Shown: positions 10,063-22,952, numbered from the stretch's first letter. The stretch: 64,000 nucleotides of DNA from Blasia pusilla (GCA_050084515.1 CM114273.1:7254001-7318000); one strand, 5' to 3'. Numbers and translations are program-made. The notes: generated by a model not told the origin, from the sequence alone.

Positions 10063-11954
10063 TATCATGAATAGAGCGTGGAAAAAAAAAAAATCGGTGC
10101 TTATAATTAGGGAGGAGGAAAATGGAAAAAAAATGTTTATGATAAAACTTCGATAATTTTCTTCCACCATAACCCAATTTGTTATGAAAAAAATGAAAAA
10201 TTGTATGTACACACGGATACATTCCCTTGCAATTACGCCATGCATGATGTTAAGTCCCCTCCAAGATTTTTTCATAAATTAGTAGCACTCTAGTTTTCAC
10301 CAATAAGAAAAGAAAATCATAATAACGAGCAGTATTTTTTTTCACGAATAAACGAAGCGAAACAAGGCTGGGTCCAGATTGAAATGGCGGTAGTTTGGCA
10401 GCTGTTGGTGGCCAGTTCCATCGGATCCAGTTTCTTGGCCTTCCAAATACACGGCGGCAAAACCCGATTCATTCCGCGTCCCTGCCGCGTGGCACTACTT
10501 GTCCAGCTCCGCCACCAGGCACCACTTGGCGGACCGGCCCTGCGGTCGGTTAACAAGAGGGGTACTGTGGCCGGGAATCCATGAATCCAACTAATGTCAG
10601 GTGTAAGGGGGAGATAGTGGGGATCTACGAGTGCTACCTAGGATAGTCGGGACTATATCCTGAATAGTACCAACTATCTGGCGTTTCAGCTGTGGTGGCG
10701 TCACAGGCCTGCTGCAATTTCGAGCGCCGTGATAGGCGGCCATCGACGTTGTGGACAGTTCGGAGTGCAACTATGGTTAGCTGCTGACCAGACTGCTGCC
10801 GCTATGGGCTATCGTTTGCGGGGCGGGGCCCGCTCTTTCCTCGTTGGATTCATGATGATTCCAGGAGTTCATGAGCGATTACCGCGGAGGAACGATTTGT
10901 ACTCGTGGATTATGAAGGCAAAGCGCGTACCCTGTGCTCTCTCAGTCAGTCTTGGTTCGTCGTGCGCTTGCGGTCTTGTGCCAGGCGGCGTCGCCAGGAG
11001 AAAATGTACGCATTTTCTTCTGATGAGCATGTGGTTGATTGCGGTGGCGATGAGATGGTTGAGCCCAGCGGAGATGGTGATCAGGACTGCGGTGGCGATG
11101 TCGTGTCGACGCCGGTGATCGCTTCCTGTGTGAAGTAGAGGGAGGGAGGGAGCTCGCTCACGGAATTTTGGAAGAGGAGAAGAGCGCTGCTGTTTCTCTT
11201 GCCTCTCTGATTCGGGTTTTCTCGTTTCTGTGCGCAGTTTTGTTCGTCTTTTGCGGCGCTCGGTCTCGTTGCCGCTCACTTTTTCCTTCTCCTCCCCATA
11301 TCTCTCTTGTGCTGGGATTCTCATACTTGTAGCATTTCATCTCAAAGAGTTTAGATGTCAATTGTTCCTAGTCAGAGCATGATGTCGATTACATCGCGCA
11401 GGGGACGGTTGACGAATCCTTAGTAGTTGTTTCATATCCTTGGCGAAGATTGCCCACGTGCGTGACGGGGATTCGTTCATGCGGTCGTTGTGGAAATTCG
11501 TGAGCATCGTCGAGGTTGTTCCTTCTCTCCGTGTGAGCGTGATTTGCATCACGTTGTCATCCAAGTAGGAGATTCGCGACTTTTCTCCTTCTCTTCCGTA
11601 GAAATTTCGTCACTCGGCGTTCGGTTGTTTCAGAGAGCGGGACATGCGAGCGGATTGCTTCGCAGATCCCTTACAAGGTTTTTGTTCCCTTCGATTCGGA
11701 TTGATTGGGACTCAATCTCTGTCTCCTCTCCGCGGATCCGCGCCGCGCCCTGCCTCGTGTTTCCTTCGAAATTGTAAAATGTGTGGATGAGGCGAGGACG
11801 TCTTTCGGTGGCTAACAGGATGTTGTCCACGGCCACGGATATTGTTCATCATTTGGTGTTACACGCCTCTCCTCCTTCTCTCGTGCGGCAGTTGTCCTTG
11901 TCTATGCGGGGTCCTTTCCGGGAACTGGTATAGCCGGTTGTGTGTGGCTCGGAG
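10063..11954 (+). promoter_or_regulatory. Upstream region of the DUF593 gene (promoter and probable 5' UTR)
   Basis: Base composition shifts from AT-rich to GC-rich near 10370, and the sequence stays gene-like up to the start codon at 11955. Short upstream open frames exist (for example 10729-11118), but none has a recognisable domain. An in-frame TAG at 11931-11933 precedes the chosen ATG. I could not pick a convincing TATA box. The transcription start is unresolved. Confidence 0.4.
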
Positions 11955-14900
11955 ATGGCATGGACTCGAGTTGAGTATCAATTCTTTTCAGATCGGTGGA
12001 GAGTTTCTCCTTTAATCTGGGCCTTCGTGGACTTATTTTTGGGACTGGTCGTGCTCCTCTGCGCGATCATCTCAATAGCCACCACCAGACTGATCAAGTC
12101 GTCAGGTCTATGCCTCTCAAGCCACTCATCCAGGGAAATCGACCTGGTGGACGGGACAGGAAGCGTTCCAAAGCGCGAATTCTGCGAAATTCATCGGAAC
12201 AGTTTGTGCCCAGCGGGCCGTAACAGTTGCAGTGCGGGGCACGCCGAGATGAGAGGTATCTGTGAGAACTGTGCCCTTCCAGTGTCTCAATGTCCATGCA
12301 AGGCAAAGGTCTCCTTTACCTCAAACCAAAACCCTGTTGCTAATACTCCTACAAATGTTTCTATTCCTACTTTCAACTCCTTGTTCGAAAGCAACTATTG
12401 TCAGACACATTGGCCGGACAATGGCGGCGACTGGCAAAAAATCAACAGCTTGTCGTCAGAGGCCGTGGATGACTCGATCATCAGGGACGCTCACATGGGA
12501 GAGGAGAACACCACGGGATTGTGCGGAGGTCGGTGCAGTCTGTGTGATCTACCGGTGGCCGATTTCTCGCCCTTGACTGGGCGTCCGCTCAAGAGGAAAT
12601 TCGCAAAAGTGTTCCCAGATAATACGAGGGGTTCTTCTTCGCGTGATGTGTCCCAGGAGTTCATAGAAAACGCGTCTGTGATGCCCAAAAAGACGCCCGG
12701 CGGAATTTGTGACAACGATGTGGCTTCCAGAGTCTGCTCGGTGGCGGAGAGGGAAGGCTCCCTGCAGATGTTTCAGGAAGACATCGTCGTCGCCAAAGAG
12801 AAGGACCTAGCGGGCAGACCGACGTCTATCGTCGAACAGCTTCCTGTGTCAGACGCTGGGGAAATACCGAACTTGAAAAGAGCTACATGGAAAGATTCTT
12901 CCGGAGGTTCCCAAGAGAGTTTTACTTACATCAGACGCCTCCCGGTAAACCACGGGAAAAATAAGGAGGCGTCCGTGGAAAGGCAAGGAGAGAACGTATC
13001 CATCGATGGTCAGCTCCTAGAGTGCGAAGGAGAAAGAACTCCAGAATGGAGCGGGAGTTTTGTAGGATTGGCTCATGAAATGGATGAAGAGAGCAACATG
13101 GAAGACGATGATGGTATGAAAATCGAAGGAGTGCAAGACCTGAAAGACGCACTCCAGGCAGAGCGCAAGGCTCTTGCTGCATTGTACAACGAGCTGGAAA
13201 AGGAACGGAATGCTTCGGCTACCGCAGCAAATGAGGCAATGGCCATGATCAGTCGATTGCAGGAGGAGAAGGCGGCAGCACAGATGGAATCCCGACAGTA
13301 CCAGAGAATGGTCGAGGAAAAGCAGTTATATGATGAGGAGGCTATTTCTTTGCTTCAAGAGATCCTTGTAAGAAGGGATCAAGAGATGTTCGCGCTGGAG
13401 GAGGAGGCGAAGCTATACCGAGAGAGACTCCTCTCTTTAACCATGAACGAGATGATCGACGGAGAAGGCCAAAATAGATTGGGTGGTTCAGGTAGGGCAA
13501 GCGATTATGTACTAATTGAACGGGATACTCTCCTGCTCGAGGGTAGTGAGGAGTGGAAAACCGAGCGCAGGGACGGTCGTGAAGAGAAATTGCTTGCTGA
13601 AATCAAGGAGTGGGTTTCCGCGGCGATGCAGAAAGGAGCTGCTGGGAAGATACTCGACAAGGTTCGGGACAGGGATGCTTCGGAGAACCCTGAGAAATGC
13701 CAAAAGCTTTCTCATCACGGCCTTACAATGTCAATCGAATCTGGGAGGAAAAATTTGCTGGAGTCTTTCAGTTCTGTCGGAGACGAAGGGGGTTTGAAGG
13801 ATGGTGCCAGAAGCGAAGGAGCGGCACAAAGGCAAGAAGCTGAAGGTTATGATGCATTCCAGGGCATGATGGATATTCTGAGGAAGGAGCCGAGCATGAG
13901 AGACGAAGCATCCCTGGAGACTCTGAACGAAATAGAGGAGAAATTTCAAAAGCAAAGCAGAAAGGGGGTGGCGAAAAACGAAGACGAGTTGAGGCAAATA
14001 TGGAAGAATACTTTGAAAAGTTTTGAGGCTGAGGGTGATGGTGCAGCAGAAACTGTGATCATGCGGAATCCAAGACAGCAAAGTACGCAACAGGCAACTC
14101 CTTCTGGCAGAGGTGGTCTCCGGGATCAGGGCATCGTGCGCGACGCTGAAGCTAATCGAGCGCTGGAAGAAAAAAGGATGTCTGTCCTAGAGTATGTGTC
14201 GAAGTTTGAGGAGCAGCTTCACCAGGGGTCGAAGAGAAAACCTCTGCAGCTTGGTCGAGCGGGTAGCGCGGTTGAGGGCAAGCTTGAAAAGTCGAGTTCA
14301 ATAACAACGGAGACAGGACTTGACGACCATTCCGCAACGATGGGAGCCTCAGGGGAGTTCCTGGCGACGGAATCAGATCGCGATAAGAGCAAGAGACCGT
14401 CTCCTGGTGGCGGCAGACAACATCCAACCAAGAGTAGGTTTCGCAAGCTTGCAGCGGATGCGGGGGGTTATACTCTAAATGATGAAGGCGATCGTTTCAC
14501 TGTGAGAGGTGAATCTAGTTCTCCTATTAGACCGACAGTTGGCACTCAAGGAGCAAGATGTGAAAGGCCACTCGGGCACGACGAGCCTGATCACAGTGAG
14601 GGAGCCTCTCTTGTGCACGACGTTTACGAGGTTCAACGAGATTCGTTCGAAGCACCTGCAAGCGTGAGAAAGGAATCTCCTCACAGTAGCAAAAAGTCTG
14701 TATTGTTAACTGTCAACAAGCTTGTACGTGGGGAGTTTACAGAACCGCAGGCAAGTGAGGGGAATGTGCCGTTGTCTATGAAAGATGGTGGAGACCGTCT
14801 CGGAAAGCCGGATCCCTTGCCTGGATACACTACTCAGGAATGCAAGTTAGGGGGGAATGGAAGATTTGCGAAGACTATGGCTGGGGAGGGAATTAGCGAA

Positions 14901-15215
14901 GAAATCAACGATTGGCGGGGGACTTGTGTTGAGGATCATGCTATGCTGCAAACATGTCTGGGGACTCCTGTAACACCATCCAGCACTCCGATTGCCAACA
15001 TAGGCAATGCAGTGGATCAGTTGAGTGAGAGGCTGAAGAGCCTCGAGTCTGATCGGCAGATGATGCAAGAGACAATCGGATCCTTGAGAAGAGAAAATGG
15101 TGAGATGAAGCTGCTCCAGGAAATTGCTCAGCAGCTGAGGGAGTTGCGGGGGATGGAACGAAAAGCTATGAGTCCTACGGAATCACACGAGACTACTATC
15201 GTATCGTCGATCAAG
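11955..15215 (+). CDS. GTD-binding (DUF593) domain protein, MyoB/zein-binding type, exon 1
   Basis: The 1087-residue open frame starts at the first ATG after an in-frame stop. Features in order: a transmembrane segment at residues about 20-44 (WAFVDLFLGLVVLLCAII); two Cys-rich clusters (CEIHRNSLC to CENCALPVSQCPC, and CGGRCSLCDLPV) like the short Cys motifs of plant MyoB proteins; a GTD-binding domain at about 394-494 (DLKDALQAERKALAALYNEL to ALEEEAKLYRERLLS), all coiled coil; a long polar, low-complexity middle; and a C-terminal coiled coil near 1020-1075 ending LLQEIAQQLRELR. Plant family members are membrane-anchored receptors that bind the globular tail of class XI myosins through DUF593 and tether vesicles to actin-driven transport. 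That role is inferred from the family. The frame reads on to 15332, but AAG|GTATGC at 15213-15221 is a good splice donor, so the residues after TIVSSIK are probably intron. Confidence 0.88.
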
Positions 15216-16706
15216 GTATGCTTTATTGTGCCTCTGCTATTTTCTGCTTGCGTCTCCTGCTTGAGTATTGCGAACTCTTGTTTGGAAGATTTTGGAGCCC
15301 GCATTTTACTCTGGAAAGGTATTTTAGCCTGAGAAAAGTGGATCCACTAGTGAAAATGCCACAGATTTAGTTGTGACAGAGCTTTTGGTGGTACAAGGTC
15401 TGATCTTCTTTATCTAAACAGGGACATTGCCCCACTCAGTCTAGTATAAACATAGACATCCCCGAGGTTTTCATGTGATTAAGTAGATGAGATTGTATTG
15501 GAAATACGAAAATTTTACTGCATTCCGTCGCAGCTACTGGCTCTCCCTAACTCTGGATTTTATTTCTACTATCCATGATCTGATCCAATACGTCAATTAG
15601 TCAATCTCTTAGAAGCACGATTCAGAAAATTTCAGACCTTCGTGAGGACTCCATGCTCGAGTATTAGATGATCCTCATGTTCCTGTCACCAAGCAAAGGT
15701 TGAAGATGGCGTTTTCCTTGAGAATTACACGATTGCATCAATAGATTCTGGTGATCTGTGCTTCTTGTTGTGGGCTTCATGTTTGGTTTCCTATCAGTTC
15801 CCCACTTTCTTCTTGACTAGCTGTCAAGAAGGTCCTCTGTGGTCTCTGGATGTCTTGGCCCTGACTATTCTCTCCTGATCAGTTGGGCTCATCCACCCGG
15901 TGAACTGAGATACCAGAGTTTGTCTTGAACTGGTCATTGACAAAGAGTCTAGGTTCAGTTATGCGCACTGCACTTGGACGTGTAGTTTTTTTTTCCTGTG
16001 GACGAAAATCTTTGTTGTCTAGACATGTAGGCAGTTCTGGCTCATGGATTGCGTTCTAGTTGGGTGTTGATAAGGGCCTTTTGTCCTTCACTCGTGCTGG
16101 TCAATGCATATCCAATTTGATAGCTTCATTCTGGTTAAACAGATGTTGAGAGCATATTTGTTGGTGTGGATGTTTCATGTTGCTACGGAAATACTTGTTC
16201 TTGGTGGGTATTAACTACTTTTAATTTATTCGTCTGTTCTTAAAGGGGATTTTGTCCTTCACTCGCTTGTGCTGCACAATGCAGGCCCAGTTGAACAAGT
16301 AAGGGTCACTCACTAGACCTGAATTAGTCTTTCTTATTAATTTTACTTTTGATATGGAACATCTCCCTTCAGAAGCAGGCAATAGATTGTCTCTTGCTGC
16401 ATATGTTCTTTTTCCCCTCCTTCGTTGGGGTTGATGTGCCTTGACATGTCATCGGTTTATTTCCTAACGCATAGTTGTGTCATTCTTACGTGGCTATAAC
16501 GTTGCATATCTATGCTCTTTACTAGTAACAGAGCCACCACTTTTGACTTTGTTATGTCCAACTGATGAACTATGGTAGTCACAATACGTAGCCTACGCAA
16601 ACGGTTTCTTAAGGTGCCCTTGGTGGATTGATGTGGTATTTATCTCGTGCTATTCATGTGTGGATGTTCTCACGATCTTGTCTTCTGTTAATGGTGCATG
16701 GTTCAG
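15216..16706 (+). other. Probable intron of the DUF593 gene
   Basis: The stretch is bounded by a GTATGC donor and by a ...TGGTTCAG acceptor at 16706. No long coding frame is seen. A phrase (TTTTGTCCTTCACTCG...TGCACAATGCA-like) occurs twice, near 16080 and 16250, which is a small diverged direct repeat. An alternative is that the gene ends by read-through at 15332 and this is 3' sequence. Confidence 0.45.
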
Positions 16707-16844
16707 ACTGGCTCGAGTCTTCCTAAGAAACGTCGAACCTGGAGTTTGCCGTGGAGATCAACATGTAGGACTGTGTCGGCTGATTCACATCTCGCCTCTA
16801 CCCATACGCATACGCATATTTCGGGGACCGGAGGTGAAGGCTGA
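16707..16844 (+). CDS. Possible last exon of the DUF593 gene
   Basis: After the acceptor at 16706 the frame that continues exon 1 in phase 0 stays open for 45 codons, starting TGSSLPKKRRTWSLP, and stops with TGA at 16842-16844. Phase match, a usable acceptor and a basic stretch support it, but it has no conserved domain. If correct, the full protein would be 1132 residues. Confidence 0.4.
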   Translation, partial: TGSSLPKKRRTWSLPWRSTCRTVSADSHLASTHTHTHISGTGGEG

Positions 16845-17487
16845 GGAAATTGTTTCTAATGGTGTGGCGGAGGGGCTGGTGCAGACGTCTACATCCAGTC
16901 ACAGAACGCTGCTATCTCAGCAGACTTGGCCAATGGATGTGCGAGAGAGATCTGGAACAGCATTGAGCGGTTGGGACTACTAGCATCCAGTTTTCCATAG
17001 GCGAGTGACAAAAAATCAGATGATTTTAGAGTTGTAAGGGTTCAGCTTTTATAAAGCAACCCTTCTTTTTGTCACAATTCGACAGCACATCTTGTCGGTG
17101 CAGATAATAGTAGGGGTGCTAGAAAGTTCGCTCTATTGATTTGAGAGGATGCCATTGTTTGTGTTATAGTAGAATTGATTACCTGTACAACAATTGTAAA
17201 TGAGAGTTTCTTGACCTCCAGTGCGATGCAACTTTGCAAGCAGAATACGACTTAGTCTTAAACTCTGGGACGCTTACACTTGTACTCTTCCCGTCTCCTG
17301 GGACATGGACGAAAGTTAAACGAGTGGAAGTTCCGGGATTTTCACAACTTCAGTATCATCGCTGTGTATATGGATGCTGGCGGATACTACTGGGCCCTCT
17401 GGGCTCGTGCGGATGATGCAGATGTTTTTAATGTAGTCGACCTTGATTCTGGAATGCAAATATAAGCATTGACTAATATTATTACTA
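16845..17487 (+). other. Probable 3' untranslated and downstream region
   Basis: Moderate GC content falls off toward 17500. Short open frames at 16633-16983 and 17280-17465 have no family I recognise. No convincing polyadenylation signal was identified. Confidence 0.35.
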
Positions 17488-17934
17488 TCTATTAATAGTA
17501 AGATATTTTGGTTTCTCCTGTTTTGGAGAAAGTAGGCTGTCAAACTGGAGACATATGCCCCACATGAACCCAACCCATGTGAATGAATAGTAAGATGTAC
17601 AAAACTGAGTATTTTCCCGGTCACGTAAGCACCCAAATGCTGATCTTGACGTGGGCAAGTGACTACTACATCTGGCCTAGTACATGAGAGGTGTAAGTAA
17701 TTAGCCAAGAAGTATACTTCTTTGAGCTGTTGGGCGTCAAAATAGCTGATTCCATATTATTATTGGAGAGTGCCCCTTCATTTTGTAAATTCTTCTCCTC
17801 TTGGTACTTAGCATTTTCAGCCGATGGGATGATTCTCCTTTTCAACCAATGAGATTGTTCTAAATCAATTTAAAATGGCTCTTGGAAAATGTGAGAGGTA
17901 ATAGAAACCAGTGCATCCCACGGGCTTACACTAG
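17488..17934 (+). mobile_element. Candidate Helitron (3' end clear, 5' end tentative)
   Basis: The 3' end reads CCCACGGGCTTACACTAG|T at 17918-17935, the typical plant Helitron terminus with a CTAG end followed by T. The 5' end proposed at A|TCTATTAATAG (17488) fits the TC rule but rests on that alone. There is no coding content. Confidence 0.4.
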
Positions 17935-19153
17935 TAGAGTATTACTTCCGTGCAGAGAACTAGCGTTAATTTGTAAAGCACGGGCCGATATGGAAAATTT
18001 TGATTACACCCCCATTCCTCTTGTTAACACCTCGGTCCATAAAAAATTAAAACCTCCTTCATGAATTTCCATTTCTTCGAGCAATTAAAACCTCTCAGAA
18101 AAATTTGCCACCAACTCTCCTAACTTGAGTTGGTGAAGGCTCTATCATAAACAAGATATAATAGTGTTATTAACTTGTCTTATTGCGTTGCAATTTTTTC
18201 CTACTATGTATATGGGGTTGCCAATAAAAATATAGGTTCACACAAATATGGAAAAGTGGACCATGAAATGTAACAAACAATCTACACATATTTTGTGAGA
18301 TGACGACTTTGGGTTTGAGAGCTTGAACCGAATACTTGGTGAAAATAGTCTTACAAATAGAAAAAAAAAAATGCCTTCAATCTTTGTGGAGATGAGGCTT
18401 GGGAGGCCCTCTAAAGATCTCCATTGTTAGTTAGATCCTTACAATTTATAACATCAAGAGTCATCTTGTAATCCTCCATCAAACCTATGTACGTATTGGA
18501 TAAATCCAACACGTCCTTGAGAAACCATGTCAAAAGGTGATGTCGAACAAATTTTTTTCTACAAGTTTGAATTCCCATCACATACAAGCATCATGGGTTG
18601 CTCCTTTACAAGAACTACCCAACATATTACTCAAGTCCATAGGAACCATTACCAAGCTTGGATCAACACTCCCATCAACATCCAAAAAATGCCATTGTGA
18701 AAAGTAAGATACATTTGGGTCAAGAAATGGATTTGAATTGTTTTATATGGATAGTCAACACTAGCTAGGTTTGGCTTGATAGCGATGGATGTGAGCAATA
18801 TCCATTCCGTCACACCCACATATTTGTGCATTGTGTACAAATGCTAATGAGGCATTGGATGGGGGTGAGACAAGGAGAGATAGTTAACCATGGACTTCTT
18901 GGGATGTCATTCTAGCAGAGAGTGCAAAGGCGAACAGAGTAGCCTATATTAGTTTTAAGATGTAGAGCATAATATGGAAATCAGATTGTAACGTTTGTAG
19001 TAGAAGTGAATACCAACCATAACACATGCCTTCCTCTTTGAGTGGGGTCATAATGAAGACTCATAAGCTTATGGTAGGCATCAAGTTGACATAAAGAGAG
19101 ATAGGGTGGTTAGTATAGTTTAAATCTTATGTTGATCCTAGAGGTATTATGAT
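17935..19153. other. Intergenic, no supported gene
   Basis: AT-rich, with a poly-A run near 18361. A minus-strand open frame at 18649-18840 has no domain I recognise. The last part, from about 19080, may already be decayed gypsy sequence upstream of reverse transcriptase. Confidence 0.5.
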
Positions 19154-19680
19154 TTGGAAAGATCCTTGATTCAGACTAGGAGTCAAAACTTATGGGAGGC
19201 AAGAATGATGGAGTTATCGGCTTATTTTGTGGAGAGTATATATATCCATAATTATGACGACAAAGAGGATTTATATGAAAATTTAATGGCTAGGCAAATG
19301 TGTGCAAATAACCTTCCTATTATTAATCGATGGATGAGGTCAAATCGATATAGTATGCCTAATCTTGAAGATATCTTTGATTTGATTGGGCTTGCAAAGA
19401 TCTTTAGCATGTTAGATCTTCTTGTAGGCTATCATTAATTTCCTATCAAGGTGGATGGTAGGCACAAGTCAAAATTTTGGCAGATAGATATGTTTGGGAG
19501 GTATTATTTGTACTAATGGCAATTCTTGCCATTTGGGTTGAAGAATGCCCTCACAGAGTTCCACAAGATTTTGGATGGGATTTTGGCTAGTTTGGAGTAT
19601 GTGCTATGTTACATATTTATGACATCGTCATCTTCAAATCCATGGTTGAGGAACATAAGCAAAACTTAGAGGAGGTATTT
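19154..19680 (+). pseudogene. Gypsy reverse transcriptase remnant (family 2)
   Basis: An open segment at 19154-19438 reads INRWMRSNRYSMPN and FSMLDLLVGYH, corresponding to the DYRxLNxxT and KxDLxxGYH blocks. It is followed by FLPFGLKNALTEFHKILDGILASLEY (19525-19605). A frameshift then falls inside the catalytic box, where CYI is followed by DIVIF in another frame (19605-19640). Confidence 0.8.
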
Positions 19681-19889
19681 TAGTCACATGGAATGAAGCT
19701 ATAACCAAGAAAGTGCAAATTCTTCTACAATCAAACCGTGTGCTTAGCTCATACTACATATCCAGATGAGTTAGATGTTCAATGGACAAAGGTAAAGGTT
19801 ATTGTGCACATTGCACCCCCTATAGATAAGAATCAAGTCCAAGAATTTGTAGGATTGGAAAACTTCTACCGACAGTAGATAAAGGGGTT

Positions 19890-20420
19890 TATTGTGAAGT
19901 CTTTGAATTTATTGACAAGGCTTGATCAGATGTGGCATTGGGGAGATCATCATGAGAGAGCCTATAAGGAGCTCAAGAATAAGTTGACATCCTTGCCTAT
20001 TTTGTGCAGACCTCTTAGAGGTCTTCCATTTTAATTACATATGGATTGGAGTATATTGTTCCAATGAGTGGTGCTTATTAAGAGAGATCATCATCATCAT
20101 CTCTTTGTGGGGAGGGAATCCTTTGTGTAATATGCGAGTTAATGAAACAACGCTATGGAGGCTAAATACAAGTCAACGAGTGAGATTTTTTGGCTATAAT
20201 GTGTATTATGGCACATTTTAGGTTTAGGGACCCCTTCAAACTCCTAATGGGCTGATAATCATTAGCCATTAAGGTGATCGATGGAGTCCGATAAACTTAC
20301 AAGGAAGATTTTCAAGTGAGCTCTATTATCGGAGTGTGATTTTAGGAAGGCTTATAGGCCAGATTGGCTAAACCAAGATGAGGATGCTTTGAGTCAAAAC
20401 CCACGTCCAAGCTAGAGAGA
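19890..20420 (+). pseudogene. Gypsy RNase H remnant (family 2)
   Basis: Translation gives LTRLDQMWHWGDHHERAYKELKNKL, PILCRPLRG, LHMDWSILF (first catalytic Asp block) and, near 20265-20400, SMESDKLTRKIFK and a YRPDWLNQDEDALSQNP end like the usual HRPGxxNxxADALSRxP. Several in-frame stops are present. Confidence 0.7.
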
Positions 20421-20700
20421 CAATACGAGAGCGCAATGGCATGGAGAGAGTGATGAGGAGATGGTATTGATCTGGCATGCATTTACCTTCTTGCTTTTAT
20501 TGACTATGTCAAGTTAACAAGATTCATCAAATTGAGTAAAGGGATTGGATTGTGAATCCTCAAAATCCGAAATCCACTGAGGAGACGACATAAAATCATG
20601 ATTTCCATGATAATGAGAAGGTTGTGGAGTACCTATATATTGGCGTCAAAGCAAGCACAATGAGTGTTAGGGAGTGGGATTGGATCCTACAAAGAGCTCA

Positions 20701-20874
20701 TCTATATAATTAAAAGAGGACTGGGTTTGAGGAAACCCTCCTCAAGTGTTGACACGTGTCCTCTAAGGGCTCCAATGGTTTCCACACGTGTCACTTTGAG
20801 AGAGGGAGTTCAAATTAAAAAGAGATAATAAAGAAAATTAAGTATAACTCGTGAAAAGCACGAGTACCGGCTAG
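20701..20874 (+). mobile_element. Short non-autonomous Helitron nested in a gypsy remnant
   Basis: It begins A|TCTATATAATTAAAAG and ends ACCGGCTAG|T. Just before the 3' end is a perfect hairpin, ACTCGTG-AAAA-GCACGAGT minus one flank base. It inserted between A and T. It is 174 bp long, non-coding, and of the same subfamily as 9880-10062. It lies after the RNase H part and before the recognisable integrase tail of the plus-strand gypsy copy, so it inserted into that element. Confidence 0.88.
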
Positions 20875-21391
20875 TAGGTTCAAATGGGAGGGCACACACA
20901 TTTTCTAGGTATGAGGGGATGGTAGAATGTGAGTAGTGCGTCATCTTTCCCAAACGAGCACGTGTTCTGTGACATGCTCATAAGAAGATGATGTTTGGAA
21001 TAAATAAAACCTACAACTTACTTAGTTCAATATGGGTGGATAGCATGTAGATCGATATTTAAAAACTTGTGGCTAGATCCATGGTATGCATGTGATCAAG
21101 TGTAAGCATATTTCAATGCTCCCATCCCACAATTGCATCCCTTTCTAATCATCGGGTTAGGTTATTGGTGGAGTCTATACTTCTTAGGACCTTTATTATT
21201 GACGAGGTGTCATTATAGTATGCATTGGTTATGATGGAGCATTTCTCCAATTAAATTGAGTTGTGGCATTATTGGACAAGGTGAGTGAAGTAGCAACTTT
21301 TACATTTTTGGATCATGTGTTGAGCTATTAAGATGCATCGGTAGAGGTATTTACTAACCAATAGATTGAGTTCAGAGGCAAATGGGTGTGA

Positions 21392-21493
<102 letters not shown>

Positions 21494-21989
21494 AACATCA
21501 TTATAAGCCATACATAAGTATGGCTTATAATAAGGATATTGAAGGAGTGGGACCTATAATTTTTAGTAGTTGGCTATGGGGAATCACTTTAGTCAGTAGG
21601 TATTATTGGCATCATTTTCCTTCTACTTTTTGCTCTACTTTATGGTGAAGAGCTCAAACTACTTGTGGGTATTTGAAATGATATGGTAGAGATTTTGAAC
21701 CTAAATGATCTAGATATCTGGGTGTGAGAATATTGTCATAGGGTGGGTGGATTTTTTTTTCTTAAGTTATGCCCATGACATTTTAGAACTTGGCTATTGT
21801 TCAACATAGGGATATATTAAGATATGAGATCGTTCTTGGAGGAGGTTATTGTCTAAGGGTTAGGAAATTTAATCTTGGAGATTATGTATGCCAATAAAAT
21901 ATAGCACCAATGCAATGATGCTAGATGTTGCTATAAGGTGCAAAATTTTGAGTGTGTTTGAGGTGTTTCCTACGGGAGTCCTCATATTG

Positions 21990-22170
21990 GAGGGAAGGGA
22001 CAATATGGTTTGGAAGGATCATGTACGCGAATGTGTGCCATGCCATCTTCCGAACATGGGATGAAAGAGTAGGTTTGAGTTTGATAATAATACTTGCAAG
22101 CTTGAGATGTTTGTTGTATGGATCTACAAGGGATGCAACCACCATGTTGGTGTAGCAATGTGTTTGCACA
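21990..22170 (+). pseudogene. PHD-finger remnant at end of gypsy integrase (family 2)
   Basis: The frame containing ILASLRCLLYGSTRDATTMLV (about 22090-22150) aligns with LAGLRCMLCGSALGSATMLVCNGC of the minus-strand copy. Here the second Cys has become Tyr and a stop replaces the residue before the next Cys. The preceding VWKDHV..CVPCHLPN segment (22010-22060) matches the VWKDHMRNCAPYHLPN linker. The shared arrangement shows that the PHD finger is a family trait. Confidence 0.7.
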
Positions 22171-22952
22171 TAACAACACACCAAAATAATATATATCATC
22201 ATAGTCTCTTCGGTAGATAAAAATGCACCTTCAATGCCCTCACAATTATCACTAGAAAGTGGTTACATAATTACATCTTCTGGGGTATAACATCCTATCC
22301 TCATGGGTATGTTGGTAACACAACATATATAGGAACTCTCCAATTCAGTGCATCGTGGGAGGAATAGCATTCTACTGGTTGACATGGAAGTTATGTTGAA
22401 AAGGTCTCAAATTTTCTCCTCACACATGTTAGCAAGCTAGCTTATTGGTGCCTTCAAGCCTTCAATACCCTTCATTCCCACCTACATACCTTTTACACCT
22501 CTCCCACCTTGAAGCCTTGAAGCATATAAATTATCCACCTCAACTCTTGCTCACTTGAATCACTTCTCCGCCATGGTCTTGGAGATCGCAAGTTAGGAAA
22601 GGGTGAGAAAGACTTCGTGATCCAAGAAGAAGGATGAAGGAAATCATGAAATGAGAACGAAAACCTCAAGATTTAGGAATGAACACCACAACCTCACAAT
22701 ATACGCGAGGTAGAAATTAGAACCACATACAAATTCAAGAGCTAGGAATGATGTCATATCTGGGTAGCCGATGGGTTGAGATCTATCGTGGATAGGGCGT
22801 AGGAGCCAACGGACTATCTTGAATGTAACTTTGTCCCACTATGTCGGATGAGGTTGAGGATAGGTCCATGGTGTCAAGAACGTTGTTTCTGACAACTTTC
22901 ATGTTGAGGTCTTTCACAGCCGGATGACTTGTTGACCAGGTCACCCGCCCCT
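22171..22952 (+). other. 3' part of the family 2 copy, no coding content seen
   Basis: AT-rich sequence between the PHD remnant and the hairpin cluster. No domain is visible. Confidence 0.5.

Noticed and set aside
10729-11324. Overlapping open frames on both strands upstream of the DUF593 gene
   Set aside because: No domain, both strands equally open, typical of a GC-rich 5' region; treated as promoter and leader.
17280-17465. Short frame with YYWALWA, faintly like GRYCSLWG at 52.4 kb
   Set aside because: The likeness is a few residues only; not enough to claim a shared family.
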